From Melaminivora alkalimesophila (GTDB lineage Bacteria; Pseudomonadota; Gammaproteobacteria; Burkholderiales; Burkholderiaceae_C), in the NCBI RefSeq assembly GCF_000282995.1, contig NZ_ALEE01000042.1:1-11730 (forward strand): a stretch of DNA of 11,730 nucleotides, written 5' to 3'. This document shows, piece after piece, positions 1-5,961 of this stretch. Each line of letters starts with the position of its first letter. Position 1 is the first letter of the stretch. The notes below the pieces were generated by a model. It did not search any database and was not told where the DNA came from. It saw only the letters and a program-made list of their open reading frames with translations. The translations under genes and the position numbers were made by a program.

Positions 1-55
1 GGCCCTCAATGAGAAGCGCATTTCCACCAATCGCAACAACGGCAAGTTTTGACAT
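1..55 (-). CDS. Carbamate kinase, N-terminal fragment (runs off window)
   Basis: Only the first 18 codons are present, read from the ATG at 55-53. They translate to MSKLAVVAIGGNALLIEG. The hydrophobic strand followed by the glycine-rich IGGNAL loop is the amino-terminal signature of carbamate kinases (ArcC/YbcF type), which convert carbamoyl phosphate plus ADP to ATP, CO2 and ammonia in the cytoplasm. An AAAGGA ribosome site lies just upstream, overlapping the stop of the ring-opening amidohydrolase 13 bases away, so it is the next gene of the same operon. Its place after fdrA and DUF1116 genes matches the E. coli allantoin/oxamate cluster, where a carbamate kinase consumes carbamoyl phosphate. 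The family call rests on a short stretch plus context. Other amino-acid kinase family members share the loop, but carbamate kinase fits best. Confidence 0.75.
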   Translation of the reverse strand, partial: MSKLAVVAIGGNALLIEG

Positions 56-68
56 AGGGATTGTTCCT

Positions 69-1184
69 TTACTGCGCTGTGCGCGCGATAACTGCAACGG
101 GGCCGCCACCGGCGGGTCCCTGATGCTCGGAGCCGCCAGAGACATAGACCATGGGATCGCCCACGATCGAGGCGATCACTGCATTGACGACCGCTCGTGC
201 ATGGCGCGTGCTGTTGATGTCCGAATCGTCGAGCATCGTGTGGCGGCGCTTGCGCACCTCACCGTCCGGGGAGGCTTCGGCCTTGGCAAAGACATTGACC
301 ACGCGGCCAAGCTCATCGGCGCTGGGCAGATCGTTCTCGCAACACCCGACGTCGCGCAGGGCCTGACGGACCGCTGCAGCGTCGATGGCGTCCTTCATCT
401 CAGCATGGCCGATGACAAGATCACCACCCCATGCACGGCTATTGCCCATGACGATGATCTCGTTGTTCATCAACTCGATACCTGCCGAAGTTGAGGCAAC
501 CGAGGAGTACAGGCTGTAGTCGGCGGTAATGACTTCATCACTGAGGCTGGCCATCTCGACTTCCCCGAGGGCCAGGGCGATACCAAGCGCGGATGCGCCG
601 CGGGAGTAGCCCATGGACTCATAGGTATCTTCGGTGGCCACCGTATGCCCGCGCTCGACAGCGTCATGTATGCGCCCGGCCGTTAGCAGTGGGCACTTGA
701 CCTGAACGAAGTGGACATCGGACGCCTGCTCGATGCCGGCTTCGCGCATGGCGCGGCGAACAGCGTCGGCTGTTTCCGTGACCTGCGGCATGCGGCCGAT
801 CTCCTCCGGCAGGAACTCGCGGGTAAAGATCTGCTGAACGGCAAGTCGCTTGCCTTCAGCGGCGGTCTTCTGCTTGTTGTCCGTCTTTTGTACGGTGAAG
901 ATGGTGCAGTGAGGCGTCATGACACCTTCGGTGCCGCCGGACATGATGAAGGCGATGCGCTCGCCGACCTCTTGCCGGGACACGCCCAGCTTCTCGGCGA
1001 AGTAGACCTTGAACGCCAGGGTGGTGTAGCCACGTGTGAAGTCATTGACACAGCCGTTGCCTTCGGTCTTGCCCAGGACGCAGACGACCTCTTCGGCGCG
1101 GATCACGCCCTCATCAATGAGCTTGGCTACGCCACTCACATCAGACGGATTACTCATCGGAACTCGAAAAACTTGCGCTTGCAT
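69..1184 (-). CDS. Ring-opening amidohydrolase (cyanuric acid amidohydrolase/barbiturase family)
   Basis: This 371-residue protein has the family's usual length and its three-repeat architecture. The family hydrolyses one amide bond of a cyclic imide: cyanurate to carboxybiuret, or barbiturate to ureidomalonate. Each repeat should supply one Lys-Ser pair and one Arg, and all can be placed: K39 ([15 protein letters not shown]) with R51 and S82 ([12 protein letters not shown]); K163 (VQVKCPLL) with R195 and S228 ([13 protein letters not shown]); K301 ([10 protein letters not shown]) with R327 and S349 ([15 protein letters not shown]). The carboxy-terminal [10 protein letters not shown] loop is the family's metal-binding segment. 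The enzyme therefore looks intact. The start at 1184 has AAGGAG six bases upstream. The gene follows the DUF1116 gene by 30 bases and precedes a carbamate kinase. The overall look is close to AtzD/TrzD, but cyanurate and barbiturate enzymes cannot be told apart by eye, and the carbamoyltransferase neighbours favour a substrate whose opened form carries a terminal ureido group. Confidence 0.9.
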   Translation of the reverse strand: MQAQVFRVPMSNPSDVSGVAKLIDEGVIRAEEVVCVLGKTEGNGCVNDFTRGYTTLAFKVYFAEKLGVSRQEVGERIAFIMSGGTEGVMTPHCTIFTVQKTDNKQKTAAEGKRLAVQQIFTREFLPEEIGRMPQVTETADAVRRAMREAGIEQASDVHFVQVKCPLLTAGRIHDAVERGHTVATEDTYESMGYSRGASALGIALALGEVEMASLSDEVITADYSLYSSVASTSAGIELMNNEIIVMGNSRAWGGDLVIGHAEMKDAIDAAAVRQALRDVGCCENDLPSADELGRVVNVFAKAEASPDGEVRKRRHTMLDDSDINSTRHARAVVNAVIASIVGDPMVYVSGGSEHQGPAGGGPVAVIARTAQ

Positions 1185-1214
1185 GGTGCACTCCTTGTGT
1201 TGAATATGAACAGA

Positions 1215-2648
1215 CTATTTCGCGCCGGCAAACTGATCGGCCAGTGCGGCCAAAGCAGATGCAAAGCACTCGATTGGCGGAGAGACAAGGCCGGCCCCGA
1301 TTTGGCCAACCCCGGCATCCTTGTGGGCGATGCCTGTATTGATGAGCGGCAGGATGTTCTTGTCGGCGACAAGCCGAACATCGATCCCGGTTGGTGTGCC
1401 GATGAATCCAAGCGGCGGGAGTGAGTATGTGGGATTTCGTCCCAGCGTGATCTCGTACATCTCCCGGGTGTATTGCTTGGCTGTCTCTGGGGTTCCCCCG
1501 ACAAACTGCACGATGCCCGGCGCTGCCGCCATGGCGAATCCACCGATGCCCATGGTTTCCGTAATGGCGCTGTCGCCAAGATCGGGGGCGGCATCGTCTT
1601 CGCCGAATCCGGGGAAGTAGAGCCCCTTCACCATCTGGGCCGTACCGGTGAACCACTGGTTGCCGGTACCGCTCATCTGGATGCCGAACTCGACGCCATT
1701 CCTGGCCATGACAGTGACCAGGCTGCTGTTCGGGACGTTGGATCCCGCCATGAGTGCGACCTTTGCCGCAGCCATCGAGAAGTTCAGGTAGAAATGGTTG
1801 TTGCCGGCGATAAAATCCAGCACATCGGGGATCTGATCCTTCGGGAAGTCACTTCGGACCAGGGCAGGCACGATCTCCCGAAAGAGAAGTGATGTGGCCG
1901 CCTGATTCCGGTTGTGGCACTCATCGCCCATCTGCAGCGCTTGCGCGGTGATGGACTTGAGGTTGACGCCGCCAAGCGCGCGGGCAATGACCGAGAGCGC
2001 CGGACCCAGCACGTCCCGCATCCACGCGAGACGGGAGAGCACGTCCTCGCCGTACGCGCCAAAGCGCAGCGCCTTGCCCAGACCCTCGTTGAGATTGCTG
2101 AAGGCGCGATTGCCGCCGTTGGCATCCTCGATAACCAGAACCGGCATCGACGCAGAGATCACACCGGCCATGGGACCGACTGCGTTGAGGTGATGGCACG
2201 GCGAGAACTCGATGGCTCCTTGCTCGCACATCTTGCGTGCGGCTACGTCGTCTGGGGCAAGCCCCTCGAAGAGCATGGCGCCGATGATGGCTCCCTGCAT
2301 CGGCCCCGCCATGTCTTCCCATGCGACCGGCGGGCCAGAGTGAAGAATGGTGCGGTCGGTCATGCCCACGAGGGCATCTCTGGCGGGGAGGCAATCAAGC
2401 CACATGGGCTCCGCACCGAGCACACGCTCAAGTGCAACCTTGTTGGCGGCATCGATGGCATCGCCGATGTCGTCGCCAGACATCATGGTCGCCAGCGACC
2501 ATCCAGCGTCAACGTCGCCGGAGAGGGGTGGAGACCAGTCGATCGATATGACGCTGGCGCCTGCGGCCTCGAGATCGTCACGGAATGAAGGGAGTCCGAG
2601 GTTCGCGATTTTTAGATCGGACTGTATGAGATCACGGATTGATGACAT
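1215..2648 (-). CDS. DUF1116/YlbE-family protein, probable carbamoyltransferase subunit
   Basis: This 477-residue soluble protein belongs to the YlbE (DUF1116) family. The E. coli member, AllG, is reported to act with FdrA (AllF) and YlbF (AllH) as oxamate carbamoyltransferase, which makes carbamoyl phosphate from oxalurate. Visible conserved blocks are FSPCHHLNAVGPMAG (148-162), MGDECHNRNQA (240-250), GNNHFYLNFSMAAAK (282-296) and GVEFGIQMSGTGNQWF (318-333), followed by a glycine/alanine-rich ETMGIGGFAMAAAPG segment. Their His, Asn and Glu residues are plausible active-site positions, though I infer this from conservation type only. No signal peptide or membrane segment is seen. The ATG at 2648 sits behind AAGGAG and only 11 bases after the fdrA stop, so the two are probably translationally coupled and made in equal amounts. 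The family assignment is firm; the enzymatic role is carried over from E. coli. Confidence 0.85.
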   Translation of the reverse strand: MSSIRDLIQSDLKIANLGLPSFRDDLEAAGASVISIDWSPPLSGDVDAGWSLATMMSGDDIGDAIDAANKVALERVLGAEPMWLDCLPARDALVGMTDRTILHSGPPVAWEDMAGPMQGAIIGAMLFEGLAPDDVAARKMCEQGAIEFSPCHHLNAVGPMAGVISASMPVLVIEDANGGNRAFSNLNEGLGKALRFGAYGEDVLSRLAWMRDVLGPALSVIARALGGVNLKSITAQALQMGDECHNRNQAATSLLFREIVPALVRSDFPKDQIPDVLDFIAGNNHFYLNFSMAAAKVALMAGSNVPNSSLVTVMARNGVEFGIQMSGTGNQWFTGTAQMVKGLYFPGFGEDDAAPDLGDSAITETMGIGGFAMAAAPGIVQFVGGTPETAKQYTREMYEITLGRNPTYSLPPLGFIGTPTGIDVRLVADKNILPLINTGIAHKDAGVGQIGAGLVSPPIECFASALAALADQFAGAK

Positions 2649-2659
2649 GAATGGGCTCC

Positions 2660-4204
2660 TTATTTCTGAGTGATCTGGGCGACTTGGGCGATTTTTCCGG
2701 CAAAGCGGCTCGCCTGGGCATTGCTTGAGAGGACGGTGACGCCAGCCTCCCGAAGGGAGGCCTTCTGTTGCTCTAGCCCCTGGAGATCGTCACTCGTTCC
2801 ACAGACCGATGCGACGATTGGAAGCGTGCGCCCTTCAGCACGGGCGACTTCCATTGCTTTTCGGATGGCCGGCATCAAAGCACCAGCCGGGTCGGCGTTC
2901 GCGCCGTAGCCCAGGACCAGATCCAGCAAAATCACTGCTGTCTCGGGATCTCGCGCTTCCTGCACGATCCGATCATTGCGGAACCGGAAGTCGAGCATCG
3001 GGTGGGGCCGTCCAACCGTGAACTCGTCTTCACCGAAGTCGATGCAGACGTGCCCGGTGCTGATGTTGTTGTTCTTGAGCTTCATCTGCTTGTTGATCGG
3101 TGTGTTGGACGAGACATCGCCCACGAATTCACGCAGCAAGAGGAGCGCTTCGTAGCAGAAGGTTCCTCCTGAGAAGAGTCCCCGGACATATTTCTGCTCT
3201 TTCGCTAGCTTCGGTAGGTCCGGCGTGGGCGCGCAGTGCGAGTGCGCATCGGATCCTGTTTCGGCGCGCACCGCCTGACGTGCAGCGTCTTCTAGCGTTT
3301 GCGCTGCAATCAGCCCATGATCGCGCACCATCTTCGGATCTCCGCCAAGGAAGCACACGACGATCGGCTTGGATGCGCCCTTGGCTTCATCAAGAATGGA
3401 GGCGGCGACCTCAGGGGCAGGCGGCTTGGAGATCAAGACGATCACCTCGGTCATGTCGTCATCGAGCAGCGTTTTCAACGCAAAACGCGCCATGCGCCCT
3501 TGGACGGCACTGGAGAGGTCGCGACCCCCTGTGCCAAAGGCCTGCGAGATGCCCGAGCCGAGTTCATGGATGAGCGAGGTCACTTCCTGAGCTCCCGTTC
3601 CTGAGGCGGCGATCACGCCGATGCGTCCACGTCGTACTGCATTGGCGAACCCCATGGGAACGCCATTGATGATGGCGGTGCCGCAATCGGGTCCCATCAT
3701 CAGCAAGCCTTTGCGAATGGCAACGTCCTTGAGAGCGATCTCCTTCTCCACCGAAACGTTGTCGCTGAAGAGGTGGACGTGCATGCCGGCCTTGAGCGCC
3801 TTCATGGCTTCGGCGGCGGCGTACTCGCCAGGCACGGAGATGAGGGTCAGGTTCACACCTTCGACAACCGCCCCCATTACAGATGAGATTGCCCGCTTCT
3901 GCGCGCCACCCCCATCGCTGGCAGTGGATGCATCGGTGTTGAGCGCGGCGATTGCCTTCTCGATCGCCGCCCGAGCGGCGTCCTCGGAGGCTGCGACGAT
4001 GGCGATGACCAGATCGGTGGGTCTAGCGTCATTCAGGACGGGGGCATCAAGTCCGCCCTCGCGCATGATCTCGATATTTCCAGCGGTGCCCATCATGATC
4101 GACGCATTGGTGACACCGTCCTCAGCGAGGAGATCGCTGGACAGGCGCATGAGGGTGACTGAGTCCTGATAAGTGTTACGACGAACTTCTACGACGATTG
4201 ACAT
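2660..4204 (-). CDS. fdrA: FdrA-family protein, probable carbamoyltransferase subunit
   Basis: This 514-residue protein is of the FdrA family, which is built like an acyl-CoA synthetase (succinyl-CoA synthetase alpha/beta type) with Rossmann-like nucleotide-binding domains. E. coli FdrA is about 40 residues longer. Blocks seen: a short N-terminal domain (1-90); a variable Ala/Ser/Gly-rich linker (89-104); MGPDCGTAII (170-179); the glycine loop GVIAASGTGAQE (196-207); GLFSGGTFCYEA (342-353), which opens the second half; GEDEFTVGRPHPMLD (391-405); LDLVLGYGA (428-436); and SVCGTSDD (466-473). In E. coli this protein (AllF) is reported as a subunit of oxamate carbamoyltransferase. The ATG at 4204 follows an AGGA site. 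The gene lies 28 bases downstream of the transporter gene and 11 bases upstream of the DUF1116 gene. The family call is secure; the substrate is inferred from neighbours and need not be oxalurate. Confidence 0.88.
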   Translation of the reverse strand: MSIVVEVRRNTYQDSVTLMRLSSDLLAEDGVTNASIMMGTAGNIEIMREGGLDAPVLNDARPTDLVIAIVAASEDAARAAIEKAIAALNTDASTASDGGGAQKRAISSVMGAVVEGVNLTLISVPGEYAAAEAMKALKAGMHVHLFSDNVSVEKEIALKDVAIRKGLLMMGPDCGTAIINGVPMGFANAVRRGRIGVIAASGTGAQEVTSLIHELGSGISQAFGTGGRDLSSAVQGRMARFALKTLLDDDMTEVIVLISKPPAPEVAASILDEAKGASKPIVVCFLGGDPKMVRDHGLIAAQTLEDAARQAVRAETGSDAHSHCAPTPDLPKLAKEQKYVRGLFSGGTFCYEALLLLREFVGDVSSNTPINKQMKLKNNNISTGHVCIDFGEDEFTVGRPHPMLDFRFRNDRIVQEARDPETAVILLDLVLGYGANADPAGALMPAIRKAMEVARAEGRTLPIVASVCGTSDDLQGLEQQKASLREAGVTVLSSNAQASRFAGKIAQVAQITQK

Positions 4205-4232
4205 TGCTTTTTCCTATATGTGGCTGAGATGC

Positions 4233-5270
4233 TTAACCGAAGATATATGCAAGGCCTGCAAGCAATAGCGCCATGGCTATGACGCCAGGCGCGTTGATGC
4301 GGACGATGCGCGAGATGCTGACCTTGAACCCATAGCTGAGGGAGGCCACATTGAGCTGGCTCCAGCTCATCTGCGTGCCCATGCCGATGGCCATCATCAC
4401 AAAGCCAAGCTGGAGCGGGGTGAAACCTTCCGCGCCCAGCGCTGGGCCGATCAACCCCATCACGGCGAAGGCATATGCGCCCGCCGGAATCGCAATGAGG
4501 AATCCGACCAGCGCCGCGACAGACACAACAAACTCCTTTGGAACCTGGAGCGCCGCTTTGGCAATCAACTGGAAGGCGCCGATATCGCTGATCATATTGA
4601 CGAAGGCCAGGAAGAGACCCACTGCGAAGAGTCGCACCAAAATGAAGCTCCCGCCTTCGATGAACTTCTGCGCGGCGGAGTCGATGGTTCCGAGTCGCAT
4701 CAGGAAGACAAGGACCACGGTAATGCTGATGTAGACCATAGGTGAGAAGAACTGCGGCAGACCCCACGCTACGAAAAGATCATTCAGAGGGCGACCCAAC
4801 ACCACTGCACCGAGGAGCCAAAGTGCGGGAGTCGCACGGGCCCATAACTGACGCGCGGGTGTCGCCAGCGTCACACCAAAATCATCAGTGAGGGTTGGGG
4901 CGCCTTCAGTTGCCTTGATGTCGTCGCCGGGAACGAAGGCACCCTTGCGGCGGCGAACATCCCACCAGGCGATGGCCATACCGATCGCTACAGCGAGGAG
5001 GAAGAACGCACGCATATCAGCAACATACGGTCCAACATCACTCAGACCAGCAAGGCGGCTGGTGAGCGCGGACTCTGCCGACGAGGGGCTGGTGGTGAAG
5101 GCACCTGCCGTGGCGATTGCCATCCCAATGATCACGCCCGGCGTAGCTCCAACTGCCGCCGCGATGAGCGGAGCGGTGATGACAGTGTTCCCGGCGCCGA
5201 GCCCCGCCGTGTAGGTGGCGAAAGCCTGAAGCATGACCACAAAAGCAGCCAGCAGTTCCATCCACCACAA
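4233..5270 (-). CDS. Transporter C-terminal fragment (345 codons)
   Basis: The downstream frame opens with ATG at 5270, created at the repeat junction (MWWMELLAAFVV), and holds the remaining nine or so membrane segments of the transporter in correct frame to the stop at 4233. Only the first three residues are non-native. The upstream GGTGG is a poor ribosome site. However, ribosomes translating the overlapping N-terminal frame could reinitiate, so some expression is possible. The missing N-terminal helices make independent function doubtful. Confidence 0.5.
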   Translation of the reverse strand: MWWMELLAAFVVMLQAFATYTAGLGAGNTVITAPLIAAAVGATPGVIIGMAIATAGAFTTSPSSAESALTSRLAGLSDVGPYVADMRAFFLLAVAIGMAIAWWDVRRRKGAFVPGDDIKATEGAPTLTDDFGVTLATPARQLWARATPALWLLGAVVLGRPLNDLFVAWGLPQFFSPMVYISITVVLVFLMRLGTIDSAAQKFIEGGSFILVRLFAVGLFLAFVNMISDIGAFQLIAKAALQVPKEFVVSVAALVGFLIAIPAGAYAFAVMGLIGPALGAEGFTPLQLGFVMMAIGMGTQMSWSQLNVASLSYGFKVSISRIVRINAPGVIAMALLLAGLAYIFG

Positions 5271-5625
5271 AAGCAGCCAGCAGTTCCATCCGACCGTTCA
5301 GCCGACGTCGGGCTATCTCAAGGAGGGCCGCGAAACCTCCGAAGGCCGCGACCATCGCCGCAGCGGAGGCGTTGACAATGGGGGACGTATACGAGAGCAT
5401 GGTCGGAATGGTTGATGAGAACCGGTAGAACGCCCTCTTGAGATCAAGGATGACGACCCGGGTTTCTCCGTTTACGGTCTCTTGAACGAGCGGGAGGTGA
5501 TCCCGAAATAAGTACGCCATAACGATCGCGAGCAATCCACCAGCCGCCGCCGCGACAACCATGTTCCGCTGGCGGAACAGCAGTATGAGAACAACGATTA
5601 GCGGAATTATTGAAATCCAGGCCAT
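5038..5625 (-). CDS. Transporter N-terminal fragment as now read (195 codons)
   Basis: As the sequence stands, translation from 5625 gives 121 genuine transporter residues (MAWISIIPL... to MELLAAFVV) covering the first three or so membrane segments. About 74 out-of-frame residues follow, rich in Cys, His, Arg and Gly (starting DGTAGCFCGHASG), before a stop at 5038. The tail is hydrophilic, unlike the native continuation, and is a product of the frameshift. It is unlikely to work alone. Confidence 0.5.
   Translation of the reverse strand: MAWISIIPLIVVLILLFRQRNMVVAAAAGGLLAIVMAYLFRDHLPLVQETVNGETRVVILDLKRAFYRFSSTIPTMLSYTSPIVNASAAAMVAAFGGFAALLEIARRRLNGRMELLAAFVVDGTAGCFCGHASGFRHLHGGARRREHCHHRSAHRGGSWSYAGRDHWDGNRHGRCLHHQPLVGRVRAHQPPCWSE
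5236..5291. repeat. Perfect 28-bp tandem duplication inside the transporter gene
   Basis: Bases 5236-5263 and 5264-5291 are identical (each begins ACCACAAAAGCAGCC and ends TTCCATCC). Because 28 is not a multiple of three, the second copy shifts the transporter frame. Deleting either copy restores it. Confidence 0.97.
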
Positions 5626-5683
5626 GTTAAATATCCTTTTTTACACAAACGAACTGTAGATTTCGTGGCCTCCAAACAACCGC

Positions 5684-5729
5684 CGTTGAATGAGTTCGTA
5701 GCGCAACGTTGAATGAGTTCGTAGCGCAA
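5684..5729. repeat. Perfect 23-bp tandem repeat upstream of the transporter gene
   Basis: Bases 5684-5706 and 5707-5729 are identical (CGTTGAATGAGTTCGTAGCG plus CAA). The period of 23 bp is about two helical turns, so a regulator bound to each copy would face the same side of the DNA. It lies 59-105 bases upstream of the transporter start. It may be an operator pair or a simple slippage duplication. Confidence 0.95.
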
Positions 5730-5755
5730 GATTGTGTGGTTGACTTGACGAATAA

Positions 5756-5759
5756 TTAA
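5756..5759. repeat. Left TTAA flank of the IS5/IS1182-type element
   Basis: TTAA directly precedes the left inverted end and matches TTAA at 8743-8746, consistent with a 4-bp target duplication. The short palindromic sequence makes chance agreement possible. Confidence 0.55.
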
Positions 5760-5774
5760 CAGGCTGTTGAAAAA
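5760..5774 (+). repeat. Left inverted repeat of the IS5/IS1182-type element
   Basis: CAGGCTGTTGAAAAA pairs with 8728-8742, with one mismatch. Confidence 0.85.
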
Positions 5775-5860
5775 GTGTTCATCAAAGCTGCCGCATCATC
5801 GTGCGCATCGGTTTTCAGCCGGTGCAGAGCGCCTTTAACGGCCTGCGCAGCCCTTTTCGG

Positions 5861-5894
5861 GGCCTGTTTCAGGCCTGTTCGCCCATTTTGGGCG
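5861..5894. other. Two small hairpins in the IS 3' tail
   Basis: GGCCTG-TTT-CAGGCC (5861-5875) and CGCCC-ATTTT-GGGCG (5880-5894) can form adjacent stem-loops downstream of the original transposase stop (minus strand). Neither is followed by a clear T-run, so a terminator role is only a possibility. Confidence 0.3.
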
Positions 5895-5909
5895 CACTGA
5901 CCCCGTGTT

Positions 5910-5938
5910 TCACGCATGATGCGCGTCCCACCGGTGTC
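5910..5938 (-). pseudogene. Displaced original 3' end of the IS5/IS1182-type transposase gene
   Basis: If the IS3 element is removed and the flanks are joined directly, the transposase frame passes from GGWWPP at 7584 into R-HRWDAHHA and stops at TGA 5912-5910. These nine codons are probably the native C-terminus, replaced in the present gene by L-S-E-stop from the IS3 end. The inference depends on the join: no target duplication is visible, and a 0- or 3-bp duplication would keep this frame. Confidence 0.5.
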
Positions 5939-5958
5939 TGTCAAGGCAGTTGGAACCT
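5939..5958 (+). repeat. Left inverted repeat of the IS3-family element
   Basis: TGTCAAGGCAGTTGGAACCT pairs with 7563-7582. It starts with TG, as IS3-family ends do. Confidence 0.85.
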
Positions 5959-5961
5959 GAT

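Larger units (their letters stand above)
4233..5625 (-). pseudogene. Multi-spanning membrane transporter, frameshifted by a 28-bp tandem duplication
   Basis: Two overlapping reading frames together encode one inner-membrane transporter. The span is 1393 bases. Subtracting one 28-bp repeat copy gives 1365 bases, exactly 455 codons including the stop, with uninterrupted sense across the join (GRMELLAAFVVMLQAFATY). The restored 454-residue protein has about 11 or 12 hydrophobic segments: near 3-17, 23-40 and 84-104, then from about 115 onward, with a polar loop after WWDVRRRKGAF. Conserved-looking turns include AGLGAGNTVITAPL and AIPAGAYAFAVMGLIGP. The shape resembles ion-transporter-superfamily permeases for organic anions, but I cannot name the family. 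The start at 5625 follows AAAGGA. It is the first gene of the operon, so uptake of the ring substrate or an intermediate is the natural role. Possible states: inactive pseudogene, reversible slippage switch, two-piece protein, or assembly error. Confidence 0.8.
5626..5759 (-). promoter_or_regulatory. Operon leader/upstream region
   Basis: This is the 134-bp non-coding stretch between the operon's first gene and the IS end. It contains the AAAAGGA ribosome site of the transporter gene (about 5640-5635) and the 23-bp tandem repeat. No convincing sigma-70 or sigma-54 promoter could be picked out. The native upstream DNA beyond 5756 has been displaced by the insertion sequences, so any divergently encoded regulator is not visible here. 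Confidence 0.45.

Noticed and set aside
1150..1656. Minus-strand frames overlapping the end of the DUF1116 gene (168 and 146 codons)
   Set aside because: They are Arg-, Ser- and Pro-rich out-of-frame readings of the DUF1116 gene, with no ribosome site.
5684..5729. Possible CRISPR array
   Set aside because: There are only two repeats, directly abutting with no spacer between them, and no cas gene is in the window.
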